From NCBI GenBank assembly GCA_015063335.1, contig SVUH01000033.1:1-16395 (forward strand): a DNA stretch of 16,395 nt, read 5' to 3'. The notes beneath the pieces are model-generated. The model was not told where the DNA came from. It was given only the letters and a program-made list of their open reading frames with translations, and made no database searches. Positions 1-7,460 of the stretch are shown here, one piece after another; within the stretch, counting starts at the first letter, position 1; each line of letters starts with the position of its first letter. The translations under genes and the position numbers were made by a program. Source of the stretch: Oscillospiraceae bacterium. GTDB taxonomy: Bacteria; Bacillota_A; Clostridia; Oscillospirales; CAG-272.

Positions 1-1835
1 AGAGCGCAGTTTCCTTTGGCAAGGAATTTAAGAACCGTACTCCCGTAGTTAAGGGCGCAAATGACGGCGACAGCATTTCCAATTACCTTTCTGTTGCAAT
101 CGACGCTCCCGACCTCTGCCAGAGATACATGGCAAGAGTCGTTAAGAACGTAAAAATCGAGCCCTCCCCCCTTTGGCTTCGCATGAGACTTCGCGCAAGC
201 GGTGTCCGTCCTATAAACAACATCGTTGACATCACCAACTACGTTATGCTCGAATACGGTCAGCCTATGCACGCATTCGACTACACCTGCCTTGACGGCT
301 CGTCTATTATTGTAAGACGCGCAAACGATGGCGAGGTGTTCAAGTCACTCGATGATCAGGATCACACACTTGATTCCTCTATGCTCGTAATTGCAGACAG
401 CAAGAAAGCTGTTGCGCTTGCAGGTATTATGGGCGGCGCTAACAGCGAGATCAAGGACGGCACGGCAACTGTTGTGTTTGAGTCTGCTTGCTTCCTTGGA
501 ACGTCCGTTCGCGTCACCGCAAAGAAAAACGGTATGAGAACGGAAAGCTCTGCTCGCTTTGAAAAGGGACTTGATCCCGAAAACTGCTTTGCAGGACTTG
601 AGCGCGCTTGCGAGCTCGTAGAGCTTCTCGGTGCTGGTGAGGTAGTCAGCGATATAATAGACGTATATCCCACCAAGGCAGAGCCTACCGCTCTTAAGTT
701 TGACGCAAACGTTATAAACAATTTCCTTGGAACGGACGTTTCCGAAAAGGAAATGAGAGATATTCTCTCCACACTTGAGTTCACCTTTGACGGCGATAAT
801 CTCATCGCGCCCTCATTCCGCGCAGATATTGGCTGCATGAATGACGTTGCAGAGGAGATCGCAAGAATTTATGGCTACAACAAGATCAAGTCCACTCGCA
901 TTAAGGCTGAAACCACGCAGGGCGGACGTACCCCCAAGCAGAAGTTTGAGGTCGATATCGAAAACCTCATGTGCGGCATGGGAATGTACCAGATCCAGAC
1001 GTTCTCGTTCATTAGCCCCAAGTATTACGATAAGGTAAGATTGCCCGCTGACAGCGCGCTTCGCAATTCCGTCGTTATCTCAAATCCCTTGGGCGAGGAC
1101 ACGAGCGTAATGCGTACCACCGCACTTCCCTCTATGCTTGAGGTCTTGGCTCGTAACTACAACTTCAACAACACAAACGTTAAGCTCTTCGAGGTCGCAA
1201 CGGTTTATATTCCCACGACTCCCGATAAGCTCCCGAACGAAAACAAGACGCTTTCCGTGGGAATGTTCGGAAACTGCGATTTTTATACCGTAAAGGGCGC
1301 TTGCGAGAACGTTATGAAGCTCGCTGCAATTAAGGACTTTGACGTCGTCAGCTGCTCCGATAACATATCCTATCACCCCGGCAGATGCGCGAACATTTGC
1401 GTCGGCGGCAAGGTGATCGGTGTGTTCGGTGAGGTACATCCTCTCGTTCTTAAGAATTACGATATTGACGTTCCCGTATACGCGGCTGAGCTCGATTTCG
1501 ACGCTATCTTCGATATGATGGATCCCAATAAGCTCTACACTCCCCTGCCAAAGTATCCCGCTACCACCCGTGACTTCTCCTTCGTATGCGAAGAAGCGCT
1601 TGAGGTCGGAACGGTATTCAAGGTTGCTAAGAAGGCAGGCGGCAAGCTCGTCGAGGACGTTGCTCTATTTGATATTTACAGAGGCCCGCAGGTTGGTGAG
1701 AACAAGAAATCCGTTTCTATCCGCGTAACTCTCAGAGCCGCTGACAGAACGCTTACCGTTGAGGAAGCTGAAAAGACTGCAACGAAGATCCTCTCCGCTC
1801 TCCAAGCAGAGCTTGGAATCACACTCAGAGGTTGA
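1..1835 (+). CDS. pheT: Phenylalanyl-tRNA synthetase beta subunit, 5'-truncated by window edge
   Basis: This is the beta chain of the alpha2-beta2 cytoplasmic enzyme that charges tRNA-Phe. The reading frame is open from base 3, well upstream of the first internal ATG at 129, so the start lies outside the window. About 610 residues are visible, against roughly 800 for the bacterial family. The N-terminal EMAP/OB tRNA-binding region is missing. The B3/4 domain is present, with GVRPINNIVDITNYVM, GQPMHAFD and GIMGG (B3/4 carries the editing activity in this family). Next come a B5 region (IAPSFRADIGCMNDVAEEIARIYGY), abbreviated here as APSFRADI...EEIARIYGY, the catalytic-like core, and a C-terminal FDX-ACB anticodon-binding domain beginning near PKYPATTRDFSF. 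The stop codon is 2 nt before the DUF896 start, so the two are probably co-transcribed. Nothing in the frame looks damaged. Confidence 0.97.
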   Translation, partial: SAVSFGKEFKNRTPVVKGANDGDSISNYLSVAIDAPDLCQRYMARVVKNVKIEPSPLWLRMRLRASGVRPINNIVDITNYVMLEYGQPMHAFDYTCLDGSSIIVRRANDGEVFKSLDDQDHTLDSSMLVIADSKKAVALAGIMGGANSEIKDGTATVVFESACFLGTSVRVTAKKNGMRTESSARFEKGLDPENCFAGLERACELVELLGAGEVVSDIIDVYPTKAEPTALKFDANVINNFLGTDVSEKEMRDILSTLEFTFDGDNLIAPSFRADIGCMNDVAEEIARIYGYNKIKSTRIKAETTQGGRTPKQKFEVDIENLMCGMGMYQIQTFSFISPKYYDKVRLPADSALRNSVVISNPLGEDTSVMRTTALPSMLEVLARNYNFNNTNVKLFEVATVYIPTTPDKLPNENKTLSVGMFGNCDFYTVKGACENVMKLAAIKDFDVVSCSDNISYHPGRCANICVGGKVIGVFGEVHPLVLKNYDIDVPVYAAELDFDAIFDMMDPNKLYTPLPKYPATTRDFSFVCEEALEVGTVFKVAKKAGGKLVEDVALFDIYRGPQVGENKKSVSIRVTLRAADRTLTVEEAEKTATKILSALQAELGITLRG

Positions 1836-1837
1836 TC

Positions 1838-2041
1838 ATGGAAAAGCAAAAGCTTGACAGAATAAACGAGCTTGCTAAAAAAAGCAAGCTCGAACCCCTT
1901 ACCGATGCCGAAAAGGCAGAGCAAGCGGAGCTTAGGCAGGAGTATATAAACGAAATACGCGCGTCGTTCGGCGCCATGCTCGATAACACCGTAATTCAGT
2001 ACCCCGACGGCTCACGCAAGAGTCTTAAAAAAGATAAGTGA
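1838..2041 (+). CDS. DUF896 (UPF0291/YnzC-like) small protein
   Basis: This is a 67-residue, highly charged soluble protein. MEKQKLDRINELAKKSK, then LTDAEKAEQAELRQEYI, matches the DUF896 family, small two-helix proteins of Firmicutes such as B. subtilis YnzC. Their biochemical role is not established. I chose the ATG at 1838 because AGAGG at 1827-1831 lies 6 nt upstream; the in-frame TTG at 1832 would sit directly on that site. It follows pheT by 2 nt and is the last gene before the terminator. The tail is lysine-rich (SRKSLKKDK). The family call is firm; the function is unknown. Confidence 0.88.
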   Translation: MEKQKLDRINELAKKSKLEPLTDAEKAEQAELRQEYINEIRASFGAMLDNTVIQYPDGSRKSLKKDK

Positions 2042-2051
2042 TAACAAAACG

Positions 2052-2090
2052 GAGCTATCTCAAAACTCTTGAGATAGCTCATTGCTTTTT
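2052..2090. terminator. Bidirectional intrinsic terminator between pheT/DUF896 and the TIR-LRR gene
   Basis: GAGCTATCTCAA (2052-2063) pairs perfectly over 12 bp with TTGAGATAGCTC (2069-2080) around a 5-nt loop. An interrupted T tract follows on the + side, and on the - side the stem runs into GTTTTGTTAT. It lies between convergent transcription units and can serve both. Confidence 0.85.
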
Positions 2091-2095
2091 ATATT

Positions 2096-4645
2096 TTATT
2101 CGCCTGTGTAATTGTAAGTTATGGTATATGAGCCAGTATTGGAATCCCAATTAGAGCCCTTGGATATATCCGCCCACTGTTCTTCAGTACCGCGATATTT
2201 TATACTCGTAAGTCCGCTACATCCATAGAACGCATAATTGCCTATACTCGTAACGCTGTCGGGTATTTCTATGCTCGTAAGTGCGGTACAGTCATGGAAC
2301 GCAGAATAGCCTATGCTCGTAACGCTGTCGGGTATCGTCACGCTCGTAAGTCCGCTACAGCCATTGAACGCATAATTGCCTATACTCGTAACGCTGTCGG
2401 GTATTTCTATGCTCGTAAGTCCGCTACAGCCATTGAACGCATCATAGCCAATGCTCGTTACTCCGTTGCCTATGGTCACGCTCGTAAGTCCGCTACAGCC
2501 ATTGAACGCATCAAAGCCAATGCTCGTTACTCCGTTGCCTATGGTCACGCTCGTAAGTCCGCTACAGTCTTCGAACGCATAAGCGCCAATGCTCGTAACG
2601 CTGTCGGGTATCGTCACGCTCGTAAGTTTGCTACAGTCTTTGAACGCATAATCGTCAATGCTCGTAACGCCGTTGGGAATAACTATGTAAGTTAATCCTA
2701 TGTTAACAGCATCTTTATATCGTCCTTTAGACACATAATATAATCCGAGATCCTCTATCCCATTATCGGATAAAAGGTTCGCAGCGGAGTCTGCATCTCC
2801 AGCCAAATATAAATCTGCCGCTTCCTTATAAAATATATCCTCTAATTCTTCCGCTATATCGTCACAATCTTTATAGTTTTCCAATTCTTTGCATATGCTG
2901 TAGGCTTCTGCAAGCTGATTTGATGCCTTAAGAGAGAGCATCTTGTTGTATTTGTTATTTGGTATAATAACATAGCTCATCACAATGAAAAAGGCAACAA
3001 GCGCAAAAAGGATAGCTACTACAATAGATATTACAATAATTGCAAATTTCTTGTCTCGTTTGTCCTGACGTTCTTTTTCTTCTTGTTCAATCTCCAGTTC
3101 TTTAATTCTTTGCTTACATATATCAACCTGTTCATCAGCATCCTTCCAACCGGGGATAGACTCAAACAGCTTGATTGCAGATACGTAGTTTAACACGTCC
3201 TCTCCGGTCATTTTAGCTTTACCTTCGGCAAGGACGAAGTCTTTTCGTGCCTCCTCTGCTTTTTCGTAACAAGTGTGCACAAGATATTCAGAGTCTAAAT
3301 ACTCACTTATAGACTCAAACAACTGTGCAGCTTCCTTATAGTTACTTTCGGAGATACCAGCAGACATAAGCATTTTAGCTTTATTGTAAATACTGTCTAA
3401 TCGTTCATTTTCATTGCGATTATTGATATACTCTATGTAACCTATAAGCGTAGCCTTGAGGTTGTCATCAGCAAAGCGAAATGCTTTTCGATAGCTGTTG
3501 CTACTATTGAACGGCTCGGGACAATCCTTTAATTCGTCCTGTTTTCTGACGCGAAGCTCTATCATCAGCTTAGCAAGATACGCCTGCGCATTTTCGGGGT
3601 CCTGATTGAGAACCTGCTCGCAAAAATTATCCGCACGCTCCCAATATCCATCCTCAAGGAAAAGAAAGGCGCGCCTAAGCAACGGAGCAACGTTTACATT
3701 TGCTGTTGTAACTACCGATTCCGTGACAACTGTTGTTTGCTTAGGTTCATTTTTCCTGATTACTTTTTTAATACCGCGAACGAGATCATTAATAAATCCA
3801 ATCTTTGACATATCCTGTGCTTGCAGGTGGGTAAATTCTTCGGGAAGCTCGTAGGCATCCATATCTCGATAGCAAGGAATTAGCAGCTTGGAGCGATCTT
3901 TTTTGATGATCTTCAAAAATCTTGACCACTCGTTCTTAACCCAAACGGCATTGAAATATTCGGGGCGCGTACCAATAGAAAGCATAACCTTTGCACTATT
4001 AAGGGCGGCAAAGATAATAGGCTCGTATGAAGTTCCCAATTTGCCTTCAAGCGTTATTGCTGCATAAAACACCTTGAAGCCCTCTTGGGTGAGTTGGTAA
4101 TAAATATCATTTGCTATAACGCTGTCATGTGTTCTCTTGCCATCCGCATCGGTTTCCTTGTAGCAAATAAACACGTCGTAATTCTCTTCCTTTTGAGCGA
4201 GAGCAAGGATCTCCTTTTGAATTCGGTCGATCTCCTTCGCCTGCTCCTCATAGATTGCTCGCTGACTCATATCTGCGTTTTCAAGTGCGGATTTATAATC
4301 GTCATCGGCAATAATAGAATCAAATGATGCTCTATGACAGGTTGGAACCTTTTTGAAGGTCGTGGGATCGTCCACGTATTCAATACCGTACTTGCAAAGA
4401 ATAATTCCCCAATAAGCCTCGGGCTGAGTTGAATCAACCTGAATTATCTTTTCGTAAAGCTTTTCCGCCTTGTCAAACTCGCTCTTGATACGTAAGATAT
4501 TTGCACGGTTAAAAAGATTTTGAAGATTTTCGTCCATGGCCTTAGGCACAGTCTGCTTCGTACCGCAATATTCACATTCCGCTATGGTTACACCTTCATT
4601 TACCTCAAGGTCTCCACCGCACATTTTACATTTAAATAAAGTCAT
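2096..4645 (-). CDS. Zinc ribbon-TPR-TIR-TPR-TM-TPR-BspA LRR receptor-like protein
   Basis: This is an 849-residue multidomain protein. Residues 1-30 form a zinc ribbon (C6, C9, C24, C27). Residues 40-150 are TPR-like helices. Residues 155-295 are a TIR domain: YDVFICYKETD is box 1, and SYEPIIFAALNSAKVMLSIG carries E208, which aligns with the catalytic glutamate of SARM1-type TIR NADases. Further helical repeats span 320-520. One strong membrane segment lies at 534-560, after a basic stretch (KRDKK), predicting N-in/C-out. More helical repeats follow at 565-650, then seven 23-residue BspA/LRR_5 repeats (652-812) and a C-terminal cap typical of LRR_5 proteins. AAGGAA lies 5 nt before the ATG and overlaps the stop of the preceding gene. 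TIR proteins with this zinc ribbon/TPR front end recur in Clostridia, but their function is uncharacterised to my knowledge. Roles in defence, stress signalling or host interaction are inference. Confidence 0.93.
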   Translation of the reverse strand: MTLFKCKMCGGDLEVNEGVTIAECEYCGTKQTVPKAMDENLQNLFNRANILRIKSEFDKAEKLYEKIIQVDSTQPEAYWGIILCKYGIEYVDDPTTFKKVPTCHRASFDSIIADDDYKSALENADMSQRAIYEEQAKEIDRIQKEILALAQKEENYDVFICYKETDADGKRTHDSVIANDIYYQLTQEGFKVFYAAITLEGKLGTSYEPIIFAALNSAKVMLSIGTRPEYFNAVWVKNEWSRFLKIIKKDRSKLLIPCYRDMDAYELPEEFTHLQAQDMSKIGFINDLVRGIKKVIRKNEPKQTTVVTESVVTTANVNVAPLLRRAFLFLEDGYWERADNFCEQVLNQDPENAQAYLAKLMIELRVRKQDELKDCPEPFNSSNSYRKAFRFADDNLKATLIGYIEYINNRNENERLDSIYNKAKMLMSAGISESNYKEAAQLFESISEYLDSEYLVHTCYEKAEEARKDFVLAEGKAKMTGEDVLNYVSAIKLFESIPGWKDADEQVDICKQRIKELEIEQEEKERQDKRDKKFAIIVISIVVAILFALVAFFIVMSYVIIPNNKYNKMLSLKASNQLAEAYSICKELENYKDCDDIAEELEDIFYKEAADLYLAGDADSAANLLSDNGIEDLGLYYVSKGRYKDAVNIGLTYIVIPNGVTSIDDYAFKDCSKLTSVTIPDSVTSIGAYAFEDCSGLTSVTIGNGVTSIGFDAFNGCSGLTSVTIGNGVTSIGYDAFNGCSGLTSIEIPDSVTSIGNYAFNGCSGLTSVTIPDSVTSIGYSAFHDCTALTSIEIPDSVTSIGNYAFYGCSGLTSIKYRGTEEQWADISKGSNWDSNTGSYTITYNYTGE
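2210..2692 (-). repeat. Seven tandem 69-bp units encoding BspA-type leucine-rich repeats
   Basis: Each 69-bp unit encodes 23 residues of the form TSVTIPDSVTSIGxYAFxxC plus SGL. Units 3 and 4 (residues 698-743) differ by one residue, Phe versus Tyr, and are almost identical in DNA. Units 5 and 7 are also close. The first unit is the most diverged. Such an array can change copy number by recombination or slippage without losing frame. Confidence 0.93.
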
Positions 4646-4654
4646 AATAATTCC

Positions 4655-5353
4655 TTATTTTAATAATTTACATTTTTGGTTTCTATTTTCAAGCAAAACG
4701 ACGATTTCATTTGCAATATCCGTCACCACAGCAGTGTTATCCGATTTAACCGCCTCAGATAGCTCCGAGAATTTTACGGAAATCTGCTCTTCTACAGAAG
4801 CAAGCACATCACTGCTCATAGGGTCCGAATAGCGAATTGCCTCATAAACCTTTTTGCACTCTGCTTTTGCCGCTTCGGATTTTGTGCTTGCCATCAATAT
4901 ATCAGCATCAGCCGTCAAAGACTTAATGAAAAAGGCTTGTGCTCTTACCTTTTCATCGATATATTCAACCTCACTAATTGCCGATGTTGCTTTGATCACC
5001 GACAACACATTTACAACAAGAACAATCGCACACAAAATCACACCTACCCAATAGGGCAGCGGCGAGATCAGCATACAAAGTCCGCCGAAAACGAAGGATG
5101 CAATCAATCCTGCATAGCTCGTTTTAATCAAGGAAATGTTATAAAATAGTCTATTGACATTATCTTCTTTCAATGCAATCAGGGAACAGATCAACTGCCC
5201 AAAAAACATTACGGTAATAAATACGTAACCAATCCAAAAGGAGGATGTGTATTTTTCTTGTCCCTTCCAACCTACTGAAACGAAAGCTATTACATTAAAA
5301 AGTGCTAACAAAACAGCCCAAGCAGCCGAATACAAACCTATTCTTTTTTTCAT
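4655..5353 (-). CDS. Four-helix membrane protein with cytoplasmic C-terminal domain
   Basis: I do not recognise a named family. The protein has about 232 residues. Four hydrophobic segments fill the first 130 residues, including LYSAAWAVLLALFNVIAF, IGYVFITVMFFGQLICSLI, YAGLIASFVFGGLCMLI and VGVILCAIVLVVNVLSVI. A soluble helical tail of about 100 residues (SEVEYIDEKVRAQAFFIK onwards) follows, ending in a basic stretch. The ATG at 5353 is chosen because GGAGG (5362-5366) is 8 nt upstream. An ATG at 5368 overlaps the SPFH stop as TAATG but lacks a Shine-Dalgarno. It sits between the SPFH and TIR-LRR genes with 9 bp or less on each side, so the three are one operon. In B. subtilis the SPFH protein YdjI is anchored by the membrane proteins YdjG and YdjH. 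This protein may play that part, by position only. Confidence 0.85.
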   Translation of the reverse strand: MKKRIGLYSAAWAVLLALFNVIAFVSVGWKGQEKYTSSFWIGYVFITVMFFGQLICSLIALKEDNVNRLFYNISLIKTSYAGLIASFVFGGLCMLISPLPYWVGVILCAIVLVVNVLSVIKATSAISEVEYIDEKVRAQAFFIKSLTADADILMASTKSEAAKAECKKVYEAIRYSDPMSSDVLASVEEQISVKFSELSEAVKSDNTAVVTDIANEIVVLLENRNQKCKLLK

Positions 5354-5367
5354 GTTTTCTTCCTCCA

Positions 5368-6612
5368 TTAAAGCTTTTCGCCACATTCAAGGCAGAATTT
5401 TGCGCCTGCGACAACATCCTTGCCGCATTTAGGGCAAACAGTAATGAACTTGTGACCGCACTCGGGGCAGAATTTACCTTTTGCTACGGTTTTGCCACAT
5501 TCGGGGCATACGATCATATCCGCAGGAATAGTAGGTGCAATTTTTTCTCCGCACTCAAAGCAGAATTTTGAGTTAGAGGGCACGGTTGCACCGCATTTTA
5601 CGCATTTTACATCTGTCGCAGGTGTCGTGACAGGATTTAACGCATCGCTCATGGCACCGCCCACCGTTCCGGCGATTGCTCCACCAACACCAGCCATTGT
5701 TCCTATGCCTACGCCAAGATTAGTGAATTGGCCAACAGCCTCGTTTTTAGCAACCTCAGTTGCCACATCAAATCCACGCTCTTGTTGATATGTATACCCT
5801 TCCTGTGCGCGTTTAGTCGCCTGAGCTTGAGAGTCAATAATCACCTTCTGTGCCTCTGTTTGTGCATGGATCAAATCGGTTTGCTGACGAAGCTTTGCTT
5901 CTGCTATGTCCGCATATTGACGGAAATGCAATTCCTTGAATTTCTCATATTGCCTATCACCATCGGGCTTAAGAATTGTTGTTACAAAGAATTGTTCAAG
6001 TGACACACCATAAGCGGCAAAATCAGAAATTAACAGTTTTTTGATAGCTTCTGAGAAAGATGCAAGGTTTTCGTCGATCTCAAAAATATTAATTGCATTG
6101 CTTTTGATAACTTGGGCAATATAGCTTTTTACTCGTGTCATCAAAAATGCGCGGAAGTATCCTGCAAGTTTTTGTTGCCCAAGATAATTTTCTGTGCCAA
6201 CCAATTTTAAGAGCAATTTTCTCGAATCATCAGCTCTGAGGCTCATCTCTCCCGATGCACCGATAGAAATTGGGAATCCGTAGGTAGGCTCTACGTACTG
6301 AACTTTAGAGTCTGTTCCCCATTTAATAGACATTTGCTCGGTTTTGTTGATAAAATACACCTCACAATGAAAGGGTGTTTTATCACCGGTTACTCTATTG
6401 AGTGCTTTGCCGAGCAGAGGAATATTTTGTGTTTCAAGCGTGTAACGTCCTGCACCGAAAAGATCAAGTGCCTGTCCGTTCATAAAAAAGATTGCTTCCT
6501 GCGACTCGTGAACGATCAACTGTGTCAAACTGTTGAAATCTTCACAAGGGTGCTTCCATATAAAGGTGCTGTTGTCACCTTCATACTTAATTATTTCTGC
6601 GATTTGTCTCAT
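5368..6612 (-). CDS. SPFH/Band-7 protein with three C-terminal zinc ribbons (YdjI-like)
   Basis: This is a 414-residue protein of the PF13421-type SPFH group (B. subtilis YdjI relatives, often annotated 'virion core protein'). The SPFH fold occupies about residues 5-235. A charged helical, probably coiled-coil stretch (ADIAEAKLRQQTDLIHAQ onwards) runs to about 290. A glycine-rich hydrophobic segment (GVGIGTMAGVGGAIAGTVGG) follows. Three CxxC...CxxC zinc ribbons complete it (cysteines near 337/340/351/354, 369/372/382/385 and 393/396/407/410). There is no signal peptide. The ATG at 6612 is preferred over an in-frame TTG at 6627 because GGAGG (6621-6625) lies 8 nt upstream. YdjI is a membrane-associated scaffold that recruits PspA in the B. 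subtilis envelope-stress response. No pspA is present here. It is the first gene of the operon, which makes a membrane-state sensor or scaffold role plausible. Confidence 0.93.
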   Translation of the reverse strand: MRQIAEIIKYEGDNSTFIWKHPCEDFNSLTQLIVHESQEAIFFMNGQALDLFGAGRYTLETQNIPLLGKALNRVTGDKTPFHCEVYFINKTEQMSIKWGTDSKVQYVEPTYGFPISIGASGEMSLRADDSRKLLLKLVGTENYLGQQKLAGYFRAFLMTRVKSYIAQVIKSNAINIFEIDENLASFSEAIKKLLISDFAAYGVSLEQFFVTTILKPDGDRQYEKFKELHFRQYADIAEAKLRQQTDLIHAQTEAQKVIIDSQAQATKRAQEGYTYQQERGFDVATEVAKNEAVGQFTNLGVGIGTMAGVGGAIAGTVGGAMSDALNPVTTPATDVKCVKCGATVPSNSKFCFECGEKIAPTIPADMIVCPECGKTVAKGKFCPECGHKFITVCPKCGKDVVAGAKFCLECGEKL

Positions 6613-7083
6613 AAATTTATCCTCCAAGAATAAAATGTAAAATAAAAAATGCGGCTACCGAAGCTAACGCCTAAAAACGCAAACCCCGATATTCGCCAAA
6701 CCAATCCTTATGTAGCGTAGCGTACAGAACGCATCAAATCTCATCGAAAATGAATTTGCATTTTTAACAAATTCTGTCCGATAAGAACGACAAAAGAGTA
6801 TAGATATCCCCTTTTTTTGAGCGAAAAATTCTATACGTTACAATATTTGATTGATTTGGCTCTTTTATTATACACCCGCTTCTTACAAAAGTCAAGAAAA
6901 ATCGCCGAATTTGTCTTTATAACGATATATACATTTTAAATGAACAAAAAATCAAAGCTTTTTGCCACGGAAAAAGCCACCTCAATTATTCATTAGCTTT
7001 GCGGCTTCATTCTTCATTATTCATTAAAAATCCGCTTTTTAATCAAATGAATAATGAATGATGAATAATGAAAAATGAATAAT
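6613..7083. other. AT-rich intergenic region with leader and inverted repeats
   Basis: No gene is supported here. 6613-6860 is the operon leader; it holds a possible hairpin, GTATAGA (6798-6804) with TCTATAC (6830-6836), and no riboswitch class I can recognise. Upstream of the promoter, GCTTTTT (6957-6963) pairs with AAAAAGC (6971-6977). On the minus strand this hairpin is followed by a T-rich run and could be a backup terminator. A perfect 13-bp inverted repeat, TTCATTATTCATT (7013-7025) with AATGAATAATGAA (7046-7058), flanks a short A/T hairpin. The right arm continues as degenerate ATGAATA repeats to 7082, a low-complexity pattern common between clostridial genes. Confidence 0.6.
6867..6895 (-). 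promoter_or_regulatory. Sigma-A promoter of the SPFH/TIR-LRR operon
   Basis: On the minus strand, TTGACT (6895-6890) and TATAAT (6872-6867) are separated by 17 nt. Transcription would begin near 6860, giving a leader of about 248 nt before the SPFH start. Confidence 0.8.
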
Positions 7084-7084
7084 A

Positions 7085-7128
7085 CAAACAAAAAATCCGC
7101 TTTCTTCTGAAAGCGGATTTTTTGTTTG
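7085..7128 (-). terminator. Long perfect hairpin terminator, unit A
   Basis: Arms 7085-7104 and 7109-7128 pair perfectly over 20 bp, with core ATCCGCTTTC/GAAAGCGGAT, around a TTCT loop. It lies immediately beyond the tRNA-3'-end-like sequence of repeat A. Confidence 0.75.
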
Positions 7129-7130
7129 GC

Positions 7131-7239
7131 GCGAGAAACGGGACTTATGGAACCTGGCTTTGCGCATATATGCTGTTCTAACCCAAGTAAAGTGTAGCGC
7201 AAAGCATTCCAATTCTACGAATTGGAGGGGTTCGGCATC
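7131..7239 (-). repeat. tRNA-Leu-derived direct repeat, copy A
   Basis: This is a 109-bp block matching 7298-7406 at an offset of 167 with three internal differences (7195, 7217, 7237), all transitions. Read on the minus strand, its last 16 bases, AAGTCCCGTTTCTCGC, equal the 3' end of the neighbouring tRNA-Leu. They are preceded by GGTTCCAT, resembling the T-loop GGTTCA with a small insertion. The rest has no tRNA 5' half. It contains the inverted repeats GCTTTGCGC/GCGCAAAGC and CCAATTC/GAATTGG. The base after the tRNA-like end differs from the tRNA (G for A on the minus strand). Confidence 0.85.
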
Positions 7240-7254
7240 GGTAAACTCAACATA

Positions 7255-7294
7255 AAACAAACAAGGGCACGCTGAAGCGTACCCTTGTTTGTTT
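7255..7294 (-). terminator. Hairpin terminator, unit B
   Basis: Arms 7255-7273 and 7276-7294 pair with a single C/A mismatch (7268 with 7281) around a TGAA-type loop. The stem sequence differs from those of the two other terminators in the array, while the flanking AAACAAAC/GTTTGTTT is similar to unit A. Confidence 0.75.
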
Positions 7295-7297
7295 GGT

Positions 7298-7406
7298 GCG
7301 AGAAACGGGACTTATGGAACCTGGCTTTGCGCATATATGCTGTTCTAACCCAAGTAAAGTGCAGCGCAAAGCATTCCAATTCTGCGAATTGGAGGGGTTC
7401 GGCGTC
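7298..7406 (-). repeat. tRNA-Leu-derived direct repeat, copy B
   Basis: This is the second copy of the 109-bp block. It shares 22 continuous bases (7292-7313) with the tRNA-Leu 3' end and downstream flank at 7458-7479, including an encoded CCA on the minus strand. The copies begin at 7131, 7298 and, for the tRNA, 7464, so the period is close to 167 bp. Confidence 0.85.
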
Positions 7407-7420
7407 AGGTAGCCCATACG

Positions 7421-7460
7421 AAAACCAAAAAGGACGGCTTTTGCCGTCCTTTTTGGTTTT
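7421..7460 (-). terminator. Terminator of tRNA-Leu
   Basis: A perfect 18-bp stem (7421-7438 with 7443-7460, core GGACGGC/GCCGTCC) with a TTTT loop begins at the tRNA CCA end. On the minus strand the stem ends in TTTTTGGTTTT, which provides the U tract. Confidence 0.88.

Noticed and set aside
362..1439. Open frames antisense to pheT (362-838 and 1080-1439) and a + frame at 841-1038
   Set aside because: These are shadows within a well-conserved pheT coding sequence and show no recognisable domain or ribosome site.
2210..2692. Regular direct repeats resembling a CRISPR array
   Set aside because: The repeats are contiguous coding units without unique spacers, and no cas genes are nearby.
2294..2695. 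Open frame of 133 codons on the + strand rich in repeated YARNAVGY-like segments
   Set aside because: It is the antisense of the 69-bp LRR repeats. A repeat free of stops in one unit stays free in all, and the minus-strand frame has clear protein homology.
6708..6734. Nine-codon leader ORF (MRSVRYAT region) on the - strand before the SPFH gene
   Set aside because: It has no convincing ribosome site and shows no attenuator-like codon run or adjacent terminator.
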